A stretch of 64,000 nt of DNA from Hericium rajendrae (Eukaryota; Basidiomycota; Agaricomycetes; Russulales; Hericiaceae): positions 1,426,001 to 1,490,000 of the forward strand of contig CM065883.1 in assembly GCA_033439255.1 (NCBI GenBank), given 5' to 3'. Position 1 is the stretch's first letter. Each line of letters starts with the position of its first letter. Shown here piece by piece: positions 48,001 through 58,475 of this stretch. The notes beneath the pieces were generated by a model, which was given only the letters and a program-made list of their open reading frames with translations, was not told the origin of the DNA and made no database searches. Made by a program: the position numbers and the translations under genes.

Positions 48001-49229
48001 TCTTCTTTTAGTCGACAACACATCCCCCAGATATTCCAAGATCTTATGACGAACGAGGATTCGCCGATTCTCGATTTCTACCCGCCTACATTTGAGATCG
48101 ACATGAACGGCAAGCGGATGGCCTGGCAGGGTGTCGCATTGCTCCCTTTCATCGACCCAAAACGGTTATTGGATGCGATGGCCCCGCATTATCCAAAACT
48201 AAGTGAAGAGGAGGTACGTCGTAATAAGTGGGGCCATAATATCCTCTTTACGTCGGAAGAGCATCCTCTCTACCCCTTCCTGGAGACTTTATACGGGAAG
48301 AAGAGGACGCAGGAGGTACGCCTTGACATAGTTCAAAAAATTCGCCCACATACTGAGAATTATTGCACACAGCCCGTCCCATTGGATGTCAAGGCAAGCA
48401 AGGGTATGAGTGGAAGCGTGTTACCGAATCCAGACTATCAGATACCTGGATCGACATATTATAGTCCTCTTCCGAACCTGCCTGACATCAAGAACGACCG
48501 TACCCTGTCTGCCTTGTATCTGTTCCCGAAGCAGCTTACACCACATCGATCCGTCCTCCTTCCTGGTGTTCGCAGGCCGCCCCGTTCTCTTACAGCCGAC
48601 GATCTGGAAAGAACCCGCAGAGGTGGCCGCGGACGCGGTGGCCGTCGCGATGACTATGGCGGCCATGCGGCGACATTCGCAGGCCAGGCGCCCTACGGGC
48701 CAATGACGGGAGCATATAGCGAGAGCCGACAGTATGGCCGCCGCGAGGAATACCAGCAGCGCGGATACCAGCAGTCGTCTTACAGCTCGTACAGCTCCAG
48801 CTCTCGCGGTTCCTATAGTGGGTGCAATGCGCCGGCGCCGTATCAGCAACAAACCTATGGTGGTTATGGAGCTGGTGGCAGACCGCCGCCACCCCCGGCT
48901 GCGTCATATGGTGGACAGGTCGGATATGGTCGCGTGGAGGTCCACCTCGTGGTGGTTATGACGGTCAGTCATATGGCCGGGGAGGTTACTCTTCCGGTGC
49001 ACCTCCACCCCGAGGCGGATATGGTGGTGGTGGCTATGGCGGCGGTCGTGGGGGATATGGTGGAGGCGGCGGTGGGCGCGGCGGTGGTCGGGGCGGCGGC
49101 TATGGCGGAGGCGGCGACTGGAGTGGTTCCTCCGACAGCTATGGTGGCTATGGTGGCGGGGGCGGCAGCCGGGGCGGTTCATATCCACCCAGAGGCAGAG
49201 GTCGCGGAGGCCGTGGAGGCTCCTACTGA
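45029..49229 (+). CDS. RAT1: 5'-3' exoribonuclease 2 (XRN2/RAT1)
   Basis: Nuclear exoribonuclease for RNA turnover and Pol II termination. Fourteen exons. The first coding exon carries only the ATG (45029-45031), split by an intron from [16 protein letters not shown]. Motifs: [85 protein letters not shown], zinc knuckle [29 protein letters not shown], then [15 protein letters not shown] and [28 protein letters not shown]. An RGG/YGG-rich tail ends [10 protein letters not shown]. Two one-base losses appear: near 47047-47048 (before [17 protein letters not shown]) and at 48934 (entering the RGG tail). It is XRN2 rather than XRN1 by the zinc knuckle and tail. It is divergent from eIF2B delta with 288 bp between. 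Confidence 0.95.
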
Positions 49230-49545
49230 TTGGTTATGCGTTGCTTAATCACTTACATTAGCATCGGTGTATTCCTAGACTCTTTGCTTTGTTTTACAAT
49301 AACCTTTATGCATTTTATATCATGCTTTGTATATTGGGTTTCGGACCCGGAAGTGGATGGGTGATAGACATGGCATAGTTAATGGTTTATTGTCCCAATA
49401 TGAATGGATATTCTCTTCTGATCCCATCTTCGTCGCGATATGGTGTTACAACATACAGCATAGGTTACGGATGACGTTCTACGTTCACAACACTGTTCCG
49501 AGTTCGCAAATAGACATCGTCCTCACCAAACTGGGGTATCCCGTC
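49230..49545. other. convergent intergenic region
   Basis: AT-rich 3' flanks of RAT1 and the repeat-rich gene. No feature seen. Confidence 0.4.
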
Positions 49546-51850
49546 TCAGTACTGCGGCCCGCCCTCGCGCGGCGTGACGCAGGTCAAGTAGAGCGCATAC
49601 GTCTTCTGCTTCTCGCGGGCACGCCTCTTGGCCTTCTTCTCCTTGTGCCGTCTTTTCTTCTCCGCCTTTTCTCGCGCTGGCGCCTCTTTGAGTCTCTAGG
49701 ATCGTTTGAATACACGTCGTTGGTGCGCCCATAGGCCCCATACGGCCCCGCCCTGCCGTACCCGCCTGCTTCATCGGACAGGTCAGATTCGGACAGGTCG
49801 GACGAGCTGTCCGAGGACGAGTAGTCGTCTGAGTCGAAGCCGGGCAGGCGGGCGTCGATCGTGCCGTAGGCAGGGCCGGAGCGCCGCTCGCGGCCCTTGT
49901 AGAGCACGACCTCGACGCCGCGCTGCTGGAAGAATGACATGTTCCAGAGCTCGATGAGGTCGGCGGTCATGCGTGAGCGCCGGGGGCCTGGTGGCCTGCG
50001 TCGGCCGTCGGCAGCTTGCCCGCCCACGCGAGCGCGACGTCCTGGATGGTCGTCAGTATTGCATGGACACGGATGGGGTGAGGGACTGCTTGCCTGCATG
50101 AACCGGATCCAGTCCTCGTGGTAGACGTCGTGCGGGACGAGCACGAGCGGCATGCGCGGCATGACGTCGAGGAAGTCGTCCATGTCCTGCACCTTCATGG
50201 TGTCGAACCAGGTGTACGACTGCGCGAGGTTCGGCGGGCGGCCGAAGCCCTCGGGGGTGGACAGCGGCTGCGCGATTTCGCCAGGGTAGCCAAGGGGCGC
50301 GCGCCGCCGCCCATGCGCGGGGAGGGGCGCGGAGAGGGCGGCGCGCGTCCGGGGACGGTGGCCTGCGGGAAGCCGGGGCGCCGCTGTAGGGGCCGACGCC
50401 GGGGATGGGCGATGCGGCTCTGGAGCGTGCGCCGTATGGCATTCCGCCAGCACCGGGATCGGGGATGGGGCTCTGGAGTGGGAGTACGCGCCAACGCCAG
50501 GAATGGGTGATGCGGCGCGGGAGCGCGGGTATGGCATACCACCTGGGATGGGAGACGGTGCGCGAGAGCGCGAAAGCATCGGACCATCGCCGCGGCTGCC
50601 TGAAGAGTAGGTCTGCGGCACGCCGCCAGGAGGACCGTAGTAAGGGGAGGCTCCCCGCTGGAAGGGGGATCCAGAACGCTGATAAGGATCCTGTGGGCGT
50701 CCAGGGGAAGGAGGGATGGCTGACGTAGGATATCCAGCAGCGGGGGCGTACCCTGGGTTGCTTGCGTCTCGCATTGGGTCTCGGATCGGTGATGGAGGAG
50801 GGAGTATGCCAGCTCCATTGTAAGGAGAGGCGGCGCGTCCGCCAGGATATCCCGCGGGAGTAAAGCCAGAAGCGACGGGTTCATTATTGTAGACGCTCTT
50901 GCGCCTGTTGTCGTAGTCGCCAACGGAGCCCTTCCTGGTCCTACCCGCGCCGTAGTTGACGCTGTTTCGTCGCTCCCGCTCATAATCCCGACGGCCGCCG
51001 ATGTCTACATTGTTGAAGCGACCTTCAAGATCTGCGACGGCACCCGGGGGAGCGCCGTAGGCGGGGTAGCCTGGAACGCCCCCTGCCATGCCGCCTGGGA
51101 CGCCGGGCGTGCCGTAACGGCTACCACGAGCATCGCGCTCACGAGCTCGTCGTATCTCCTTGTCCTCCCTGTCGCGTTCACGTCGCTTGCTGGCCTCCCG
51201 TTCTTCACGTCGACGACGCTTGTCTTCGTCCTTTTGCCTGCGCATTGGTTTCACTTCACGCATTCCTGGTCTCAGAAGAGGCCTCACTTACCATTCCCTT
51301 AATGCCCTTTCCTCCTCACGGTGTCCATGTCCGGGGCGGCCCCACGAGGCAGCAAATTCCTGTTAAGCGGATGATGCAATGTTTAGGGTCCAGGGCGAGG
51401 ATCAGGCGCTCAATAACGTACGGCGGTCGCAGGCATGGCACCTTGTGGGAGAACCTGGGTAGCTTCAGCGGGGATCCACTGTATGCCTGACACGACCCCA
51501 TTCGGCGTCTGGTAGCTGCAGATTGTTACAGATGGCGCATACATCCCAGAGCGCTCGTGTCCACATACCTAGCAGGCACAGCTCTAGACGTTGAAAGACA
51601 TTCGAGAAGGCGAAGAGCCGATGATTAGATCTCCCGATCTTCGGGCGTAAAGCTAATAAGGTATGGAAAGAACTCACTTGAAGGGGTGGTAGGTCATCCT
51701 GCCATCTGGACTCGTCGACGTAGTGTATGTTATCGTTCCGGGCTGCACCTGTGCATTGGGAATGGGCGAGATGGGCTGAGCGAGCATGTTTGGACTCCCC
51801 ATGGGGCTCGGAGGTGGGAATGGCACGGTGTTGCCTCCGTACATCGACAT
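49546..51850 (-). CDS. basidiomycete-type repeat-rich protein of unknown function
   Basis: MSMYGGNTVPFPPPSPMGS starts a Pro-rich region. Next come YQTPNGVVSGIQWIPAEATQ, a charged coiled coil (EWQKDEDKRRRREEREASKRRERDRED), and a Gly/Pro/Ser region with RSRAxSPIPG repeats. A folded C-terminal block follows (NLAQSYTWFDTMKVQDMDDFLDVMPRMPLVLVPHDVYHEDWIRFMQ, then LIELWNMSFFQQRGVEVVLYKGRERRSG), with an acidic SDDYSSSDSSSDLSESDLSDE stretch and a basic tail. The folded block resembles the uncharacterised DUF6699-type domain of mushrooms, which I suggest only weakly. Apparent one-base losses at runs near 50455, 50294 and 49667 switch frames. With the last corrected, the protein ends TPREGGPQY (TGA 49546-49548); otherwise it stops at 49584. 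Confidence 0.7.
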
Positions 51851-52235
51851 GGTGAACGCTGAATGAAAGCTTGCTGTCGAGGCGGGTGTCGTCCTCGATG
51901 GAGACTAAAGAAAGAGAGAATGGGAGAGCTTCCCATTATAAAGGCCTCGTGTTGACGGACCCTGAAGCGAAGCACAGATGGTCGTAAGATACCAGATGGG
52001 GCATCGTACCGACTTTCCGATTTCTAAGTTTATTTCTGATCACCTACCGCACGCCAGATTAGATAAAATATACCCCATAACGCCCATCCTCGTCCGTCTA
52101 CATCCAAAAACCTAGCCCAGAACCGATGGCTCACGCTGAATAGGATGGTATACTTATCATGAAATCATGTCCATGACGAGATGTATATTTACAGAGACAA
52201 TCCAAGAAGTAGCTGCCAAGAAGTCCGCCGAGAAA
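51851..52235. promoter_or_regulatory. promoter of repeat-rich gene, with TATA-like box
   Basis: On the minus strand CCTTTATAAT reads at about 51934-51943, 85-93 bp upstream of the ATG at 51850. The remainder is 3' flank of SEC22. Confidence 0.4.
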
Positions 52236-53118
52236 CTATGAGAACCTCCACCAGAGTAGAATAATGATAATGAACACAATGGCAGCCAGTGGTGCGTATT
52301 GACGCAGCATGGCTTGAAAGTTGATGTTACGTGCCGCCTTCCGGTACTTCTGCGACTCCGAGCGCAGAGAACTGGAAAGATGCGACATTCCTGTGACCGG
52401 TCAGTACGGAAGCCCGCACATAACGAGGCAGGACAATACGTACTGTCCAACGAGTCCCCTCTCCACAACAGCTCCTCCATATTCTTTGTCATGATCCTTG
52501 TGACGTCCTGCAGGTCGTCGTTCAACCGATCCAGACCCGAGTTCCCTGCTGCAGTCCGTGTGTCTTGGTAGAGACGTGTAGTCTTTGACATAAAGGTATC
52601 TAGGATAGATGTACATGTCAGCATATATGAGGAATACAAGATCAAAGATTGCAGACACACCGAAGCCAACGAAAGCGTATGGCTTTCGTACTCTCTACTT
52701 TCGCTCCATATGATGTCGCGAATTCTTTTGACAATTCATCAAGGTAGGAGAATGCAAGTTTTCGAGGGTAGGACTTGTCGGCTATCGTCAAATACGTGAC
52801 ATTGTCTGAAATAAGATAGCTACGCGTAGGGCAAGTCAATTGCTTGGTCAAGAACGTACGAGATCAAACAACGCACTGCAGGGTGTAGGGCCCGCTTTCT
52901 ATTGAAAGCCGGGGTTCAGAGTTGACTGTAATCCGTCTGAATATAAGTTTGGCTTGCTGTTTATGTTCCTGAAGTGCCTGCTCCGTCTACACCGAGCCGA
53001 AGAGATCAATGCATGAATTGGGGAAGGCAACTCCGCGGCGACGCACCTGTTCGTCATCCACGCTCGCAGCCAGCGGGAGTGCATCCGACGCCCGTACAAT
53101 GATGGTTGACTTGACCAT
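52236..53118 (-). CDS. SEC22: vesicle-trafficking R-SNARE Sec22
   Basis: ER-Golgi R-SNARE. The longin domain runs from MVKSTIIVRASDALPLAASVDD through YTLHYLISDNVTYLTIADKSYPRKLAFSYLDEL. The SNARE helix runs TRLYQDTR...LDRLNDDLQDVTRIMTKNMEELLWRGDSLD, with the zero-layer Arg in LLWRGDSLD, then MSHLSSSLRSESQKYRKAARNINF. The tail anchor is PLAAIVFIIIILLWWRFS at the C-terminus. There are about six short introns. Length and layout are standard for Sec22. Confidence 0.94.
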
Positions 53119-53457
53119 GGTGACTATACCCGCGACAAAAGATGATCAACTGAGCTGGAGGAAAGGCAGAACGGTTGGACGATATTCGGTGACCCGTATA
53201 CGTGGAGATTGCACGTGACGTCCCCAGCCCTCGGTCACATGGCAGATCAGGTCCTCTGACACTCTGTCAACATCAATTTTGACTAAGCCCCCTGTCCCAG
53301 GTCGGGAACAGAGCCAGCCAGAGACGGGACCAGCACCGGGCACGTACGCATCCACCGGCAACGGTAACGTCACTGGCAGCTTCTATATAAAGCACAGCTG
53401 ATCCTAACGCTTGCCTGTTTGTCGTTTGCTTCTTGCCACCCCTTAAGAACATCTGCA
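53119..53457. other. divergent promoter region of SEC22 and the Mpo1-like gene
   Basis: 339 bp between two divergent start codons, with a TATA box near the Mpo1-like gene. Confidence 0.45.
53384..53391 (+). promoter_or_regulatory. TATA box (TATATAAA)
   Basis: TATATAAA lies 67-74 bp upstream of the Mpo1-like ATG at 53458, in the right orientation and at the right distance for a fungal TATA box. Confidence 0.55.
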
Positions 53458-54377
53458 ATGTCGTCGATTTCAGGCCTGACTGACGTGCGGAAGCAGGTGT
53501 GTAGTATCAGGCTTAGGCGGGAGCATAGGAGGCCGTGCTGAGTGGAGTGTCATCTAGTTGACGTTCTACGGAGCATATCATTCCAACTCTACGAACATCG
53601 CCATACACGTCGTCTGCGTGCCAATCATTCTGTGGTATGCCTGTTGTTACTAGTGCGATCGACAATCCACTGTACGTGTCTGTATTGCACAAGTTACATC
53701 TCTCGCATAACGTGGATGCTATATCTCGGACGGCTAGGAGATTCAGGCAATTTACCCCCGTATACCCCAGGACATTCCAAGTCATGAGTACCGCCATTAC
53801 CAACCCCCTCATTCTTTCCTCACATCCAATATGTGTTCAACGACTATATGACCTTCGAGTTTAACGTTGCCGCGGTGCATGCTTTCCTCTATCTTGTATA
53901 TTATTATGTCCTGGAACCCGGCGCAGCTGTGAGTTACGCGGCTCGCGACCCTGACCATTCCGCCTAACTGTCTTATTTCAGCTGCTGTACACCCCACAGT
54001 TGCTCATGTCACTCTTGACGGCTACCTCGTTCTCTAAGGAGCCGGGCCACATCACTATAGCTGCTGCCCTGCACGCGTGTGCGTGGGCCGCCCAGTTCAT
54101 CGGGCACGGTGCTGCGGAGAAACGCGCGCCGGCGCTACTGGACAATATCATCGGAGGTACGATCTCTGTATGATGCATAGATGATCGAGATTTACTTACT
54201 TACTTACTTACTTACTTATCAGCCGTTGTGCTTGCTCCATTCTTCGTTCACTTGGAGATTCTGTTCGCTTTGGGCTACAAGCCAGAGCTCTATAAGCAGC
54301 TTCAGAACGACGTCGGCAAAGAAATTGCACGGATCAAGAAAATTGACGGAGACAAGAAGCGGGCTAAGGCTCATTAA
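53458..54377 (+). CDS. Mpo1-like 2-hydroxy fatty acid dioxygenase
   Basis: ER membrane protein of the YGL010W/DUF962 family, which alpha-oxidises 2-hydroxy fatty acids from phytosphingosine breakdown. Motifs: MSSISGLTDVRKQLTFYGAYHSNSTNIAIHVVCVPIILW with the conserved H-x-N...H pattern; then FNDYMTFEFNVAAVHAFLYLVYYYVLEP, AAALHACAWAAQFIGHGAAEKRAPALLDN, and VLAPFFVHLEILFALGYKPEL. It ends KKRAKAH. Four hydrophobic segments. Joining the first exon to PPLPTPSFFPHIQY leaves a phase mismatch, so either a small exon in 53640-53790 is missed or one base is wrong there. The last intron contains the TTAC microsatellite. Confidence 0.87.
54192..54215 (+). repeat. (TTAC)6 microsatellite in an intron
   Basis: Six perfect TTAC units followed by TTATCAG. 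They form the pyrimidine-containing tract just before the 3' splice site of the last intron of the Mpo1-like gene. Confidence 0.85.
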
Positions 54378-54577
54378 AGACTTGCGATCACTTGGTTCTC
54401 ATGGTGGTATATTTGCATTTGTATTCTTGTTAGCCTTACATCGAAATGCGAGAGTTGGTTTCTCGAAGTACAATTCTTAACAGTCTGAGTCCGTCTGTCT
54501 ACAATTTCCCCGAGGCTTCTCAGGCCGGATCTGCGCGCTGTGCGGATTTTGCCATTTCACTTCGTCACGTTGAAAGT

Positions 54578-55958
54578 TCAGACCAGACTAGAGGGTGGAG
54601 ACAGAGCCGGTTCGCCCAGGGGTGTCACGTAGGCCGATGACAGACCTCCGTCGACCTTAAAGTCCGTACCCTAGAGAGGATGCGTGAGGACGATCCAGAA
54701 CCAATTCATGCAGTTGAACGTACCGTCATGTAGCTGCTCTCATCCGTAGCCACTGAAGATCGATTGGTCGTGGAGTTAGCAGCGACAATGTTGATGAATA
54801 TGATCGAAGACATACAGAAGAGCGCAGCCTTGGCAATTTCGACAGCTTCCCCAAATCGGCCCATGGGCAGATGGACCAGCCGACGATCGCGCTTTTCCAG
54901 GGTGTTGAGGAAGTCCATGAGAAGAGCTGATATCAGGTTAGTGGCAATTCTTTCTTTGTGCACGATACAGCTTACGAGTCTTCAGCGGTCCGCTGCGGAA
55001 GATGTTAGGGCTAGTGGTTGTGTGACAGGAGATGCAGTACGTACGGGCTGACCGAGTTGACGCGAATGCCTTCACGCGCATGAACCATAGCCAATTCACG
55101 CGTCATTGCAAGGACGGCACCCTAGAGCCCACGTATTGAGACCGACTCATTCAGGCCTAGACGGCGGCATACCTTCGAAGCAGTATCTGCCATCCATATT
55201 AGGCAAAGGGTGTATCCGATAAGTGGGACTACGACGTACATGCAAGCTGGGGCGTGGCCGCGCCCATCGATGCCACGAAGCTGGCGGTGTTGATGATGCT
55301 GCCGCCCGTGTGAAGGCCCTTCGCCTCGTCGGTCGGGTTCTCGCGCATCGCGAGGATCGCATACTTGCAGCCCCACCAGACGCCCTTGAGGTTGATCTGC
55401 ATCGTCAGATCCCAGATGCGCTCCTCGGTGTTCAAGGCGTTGTCGTCCTCCGGGTGCATGATACCTACTGGATCTCAGTCGCCGAGCACGAGGCGTGAAA
55501 GATGTGATGCTGACCTGCGTTATTGAACTGGACGCATTGGATCAGAAATGAGCCCGGAATATATAGTTGTATATCTTCACCATGACGTCCAGCCTGCCGA
55601 ACTCCTTCACGGCCTTATCTACCACTGCTTTGATATCTGCCTCCTTGCCTACATCACCCTTGGCGGCAAGTACCTTCACGTTCGGGATTTCTGGGCGACC
55701 AAAGCAGCCGCCTTCTCTACAGCCTGCTGGTTGATGTCGACCAGAAGGACATTCGCGCCTTCCTGGGCGAATAGAATGCTCGATTCAGGCCGATGCCTCT
55801 GCGAGATCACAATCATTAAGGTAACTGAACGAGGCCGAGACCAAGATCCTTACGATCCAGCACCGGTAATGAGGGCAACCTGAACGAAAGGATGGTTATT
55901 TTTTTTGCGCCAGCCAAAAATTAATGATAGTAACCTTGTTCTGCAGACGGCCTGGCAT
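54578..55958 (-). CDS. short-chain dehydrogenase/reductase
   Basis: Classical NAD(P)-dependent SDR of about 290 residues. Motifs: MPGRLQNKVALITGAGSGIG, NVLLVDINQQAVEKAA, AAKGDVGKEADIKAVVDKAV, LDVMFNNAGIM, GGSIINTASFVASMGAA, catalytic YTASKGAVLAMTRELA, IRVNSVSPGPLKTPLL, and C-terminal LATDESSYMTGTDFKVDGGL. About eight introns; one splits the YTASK motif onto a tiny exon. One base seems lost at about 55786, between GSGIGL and ESSILFAQ. Related to fungal 3-oxoacyl-ACP-reductase-like or sorbitol-type enzymes; the substrate is unknown. Confidence 0.87.
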
Positions 55959-56396
55959 ATTAGAAGGGAACTTTTCGAGGTGAGAGTTATGAACAAGTTT
56001 GAAGGTGGACTTCGATAACAAGATAGAGTCACTGATGAGATCTTGAGATGATGCTTAGGCCATAGATAAGATAACGTTACGTCACGGTGTATGCTTGTGG
56101 GTCCAGGCATCCACCTGTCCCGGCCCTCCCCGTATTCCCTGCGCATACAGTCGCATTTCTTTGCACTTGCTCTGCACCACCACCTTCAGATAATTTCTCA
56201 AGATTGAGAATTAAATATCCGACAACTGCAACGTTCTGTGGGATATATGCTATACCCCGGTCGTACATCTTCGTTTCATTCAAAATTGGACTGGCTGACG
56301 TCGACAGTTGACTCGACATACTGGCGAAGGACAGAGCTCACCCCTTTGTACTGAAGTGAAACGGCCTGGTCGCAAAACACGGTCTGGATCCAGATC
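55959..56396. other. divergent intergenic region
   Basis: Upstream of the SDR (minus) and the sugar transporter (plus). No recognised element. Confidence 0.4.
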
Positions 56397-58347
56397 ATGG
56401 CGTGTAAATCTGATGTATCTTCGTCTCAGGCGGCTCGGAAGCACTCTGCTCCTGCTATTGTGCCCATCTCGTCTTCCGATCCCCATCTTCGCTCGCCTCG
56501 TCCCGCCATCTATCCAATGATGGAAAAATACAGGCCCAAGACGTACACGTCTCGATATCCTCGATGGATGATCGGAAAGCCTCTGCTGATTGCTTCATCG
56601 GCGTTGGCTTCTCTCGGCGACGCTATGTTTGGATACAGCCAAGGCTCCATCGCAGCTAACCAAGTTCAACCGTCATTCATCAAGCGGATGTTTGGCAAGG
56701 ACGTTACCCTGGCTCAAGTGCAAGCAAATCAGACCGGCGTCGATCCATTCGTCCTCGGTGAGTAGTGTTTTGTCGCGTCAGCCCGCTACATTCAGAATAG
56801 TCGCCAATTTTCTTCTGTTTAAGCCATTACCGTCTCCTGCTTGAACATCACTGCCTTGTTTGCCTCTCTCGCCTCTGCCTACGTCTGTGACATCCTTGGT
56901 CGCCGCATGTCTGTCCGCATTGGCGCGGTCTTCTACCTCATCGCCGCGTTCTTCCAGATTTTCGCTCCAGACCTTGCGGTTCTCATCGTCGGCCGCAGCA
57001 TACAGGGCATCGGGGTGGGCATGCTGTCCATGACGGTCCCAATCTTGCAGTGCGAAATGGCCCCTGGCCACGCTCGCGGTCTCTTTGTCTCGATTGAGTA
57101 CATTTGTCTTAATCTCGGGTATGCGCTCTCTGCTTGGGTCGGATACGCCTTCTTCTTCAGCATGCCCAACGAGATCGCGTGGCGCGGTCCCTACATCATC
57201 CAAGCCGCGCTTGCTGTCATCTTGCTGAGCTGGACGTTTATCCTGCCCGAAACGCCACGCTGGCTGATCAAGAATGGATTCAGAGAGGAAGGCTTGATCG
57301 TTCTGGCTGATCTTCATGGCACTGGCGACACTTCTGATCTCAAAATTCAAGCTAGCTTCGACGAGATCGTTGCCACTGTCGAATACGAAGAGAAGTTTGG
57401 CGAAGCTCCGTGGCTACAGCTCTTCAGGTGTTACCCGCGGCGCTGCCTCGTGGGCATTACGTGCCAGCTCTTCGCTCAGTTCAACGGGATCAACGCCATC
57501 TTGTACTACCTACCCGAGAACTTCACGCGCGCCGGCTTTGCGGTATCAAAGGCCCTTTTGTATTCCGGCGCTGCTGCTCTCCTCTATTGCGCAGGTACCA
57601 TACCAGCCATGATCTGGATCGACAAGTTTGGCCGCCGACCCTTCCTTCTCGTTGGAAGCACGGCTTTGATTGTCTGTCTTGCCACGATCGGTGCTCTCCA
57701 GTTCCATTCCACCAGTATACCGAACCCCCTTGAACGTATGCCAACTGCGAACGGCATCTTCGCTGTCATCTGCCTGTATCTCTTTTTCTATGGCGCAACG
57801 TAAGCATCTTCCCGTACGCTATTGAACATCTGCTGATGCATCTTCCTCATCAGGTGGGGACCCGCGCCGTGGCTGCTCGGCGCCGAGGTCTTCCCTCTCC
57901 GCGCTCGCGCGAAAGGCATGGCGCTGTCGACGGTGACGAACTGGCTTTGCAACTTCGTGATCGCGTTCATCACTCCGCCTCTCTTCTCCTCCATCAATGG
58001 CGGCTACTACTTCGTCCTCCTCGGTTTCTGCGCCGTCTCTGGCATCGTCGTCTATTTCTTCTACCCCGAGACGGCCCATCTCACTCTCGAGCAGCTCGGA
58101 TCCGTCTTCGGTGACGGTGACGACGCCCGGCCGGCCATTGCGGCGTACGCCTTCGCGGTCCGAGATCACGTTGCACCCGAGCATTGCGCCGTCCACCGAC
58201 ACGAACAAGTTCAAGCGCTCGAGGTCGGGTGGGCTGTCAGCCGGGAAGGAGGAGGCTGGGAGATCCACGGAAGAGGTCACCCGTGCCCCGATCATGCAGG
58301 CCAGCCACTCGACTCTCCAGACCGTCCCTGTGAACGAAATCACTTGA
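56397..58347 (+). CDS. MFS sugar transporter
   Basis: Twelve-helix sugar/H+ symporter of the major facilitator family. A cytosolic N-terminus with YPRWMIGKPLLIASSALASLGDAMFGYSQG (first helix) is followed by CDILGRRMSVRIGA, VGRSIQGIGVGMLSMTVPILQCEMAP, the ILPETPRWLIKNG motif, CQLFAQFNGINAILYYLPE, DKFGRRPFLLVGS, WGPAPWLLGAEVFPLRARAKG, and VYFFYPETAHLTLEQLGSVFGD. Two introns, at about 56761-56823 and 57799-57854. After SVFGD the natural-looking tail (TTPGRPLRRTPSRSEITLHPS...TVPVNEIT) lies in another frame, so one extra base or a small intron near 58108-58118 is implied. The substrate is not determinable. Confidence 0.9.
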
Positions 58348-58475
58348 CTTTAAAGAGATGTAATAGGGTCATATGCGTATGGGTCCGTGGGGTCTACATG
58401 TGTATGAGAATGCTAGTCTACGGTATCGATCCAACTGTAAAAGATTCTGGGATTCATATGTCAAGATGGAAGTTA

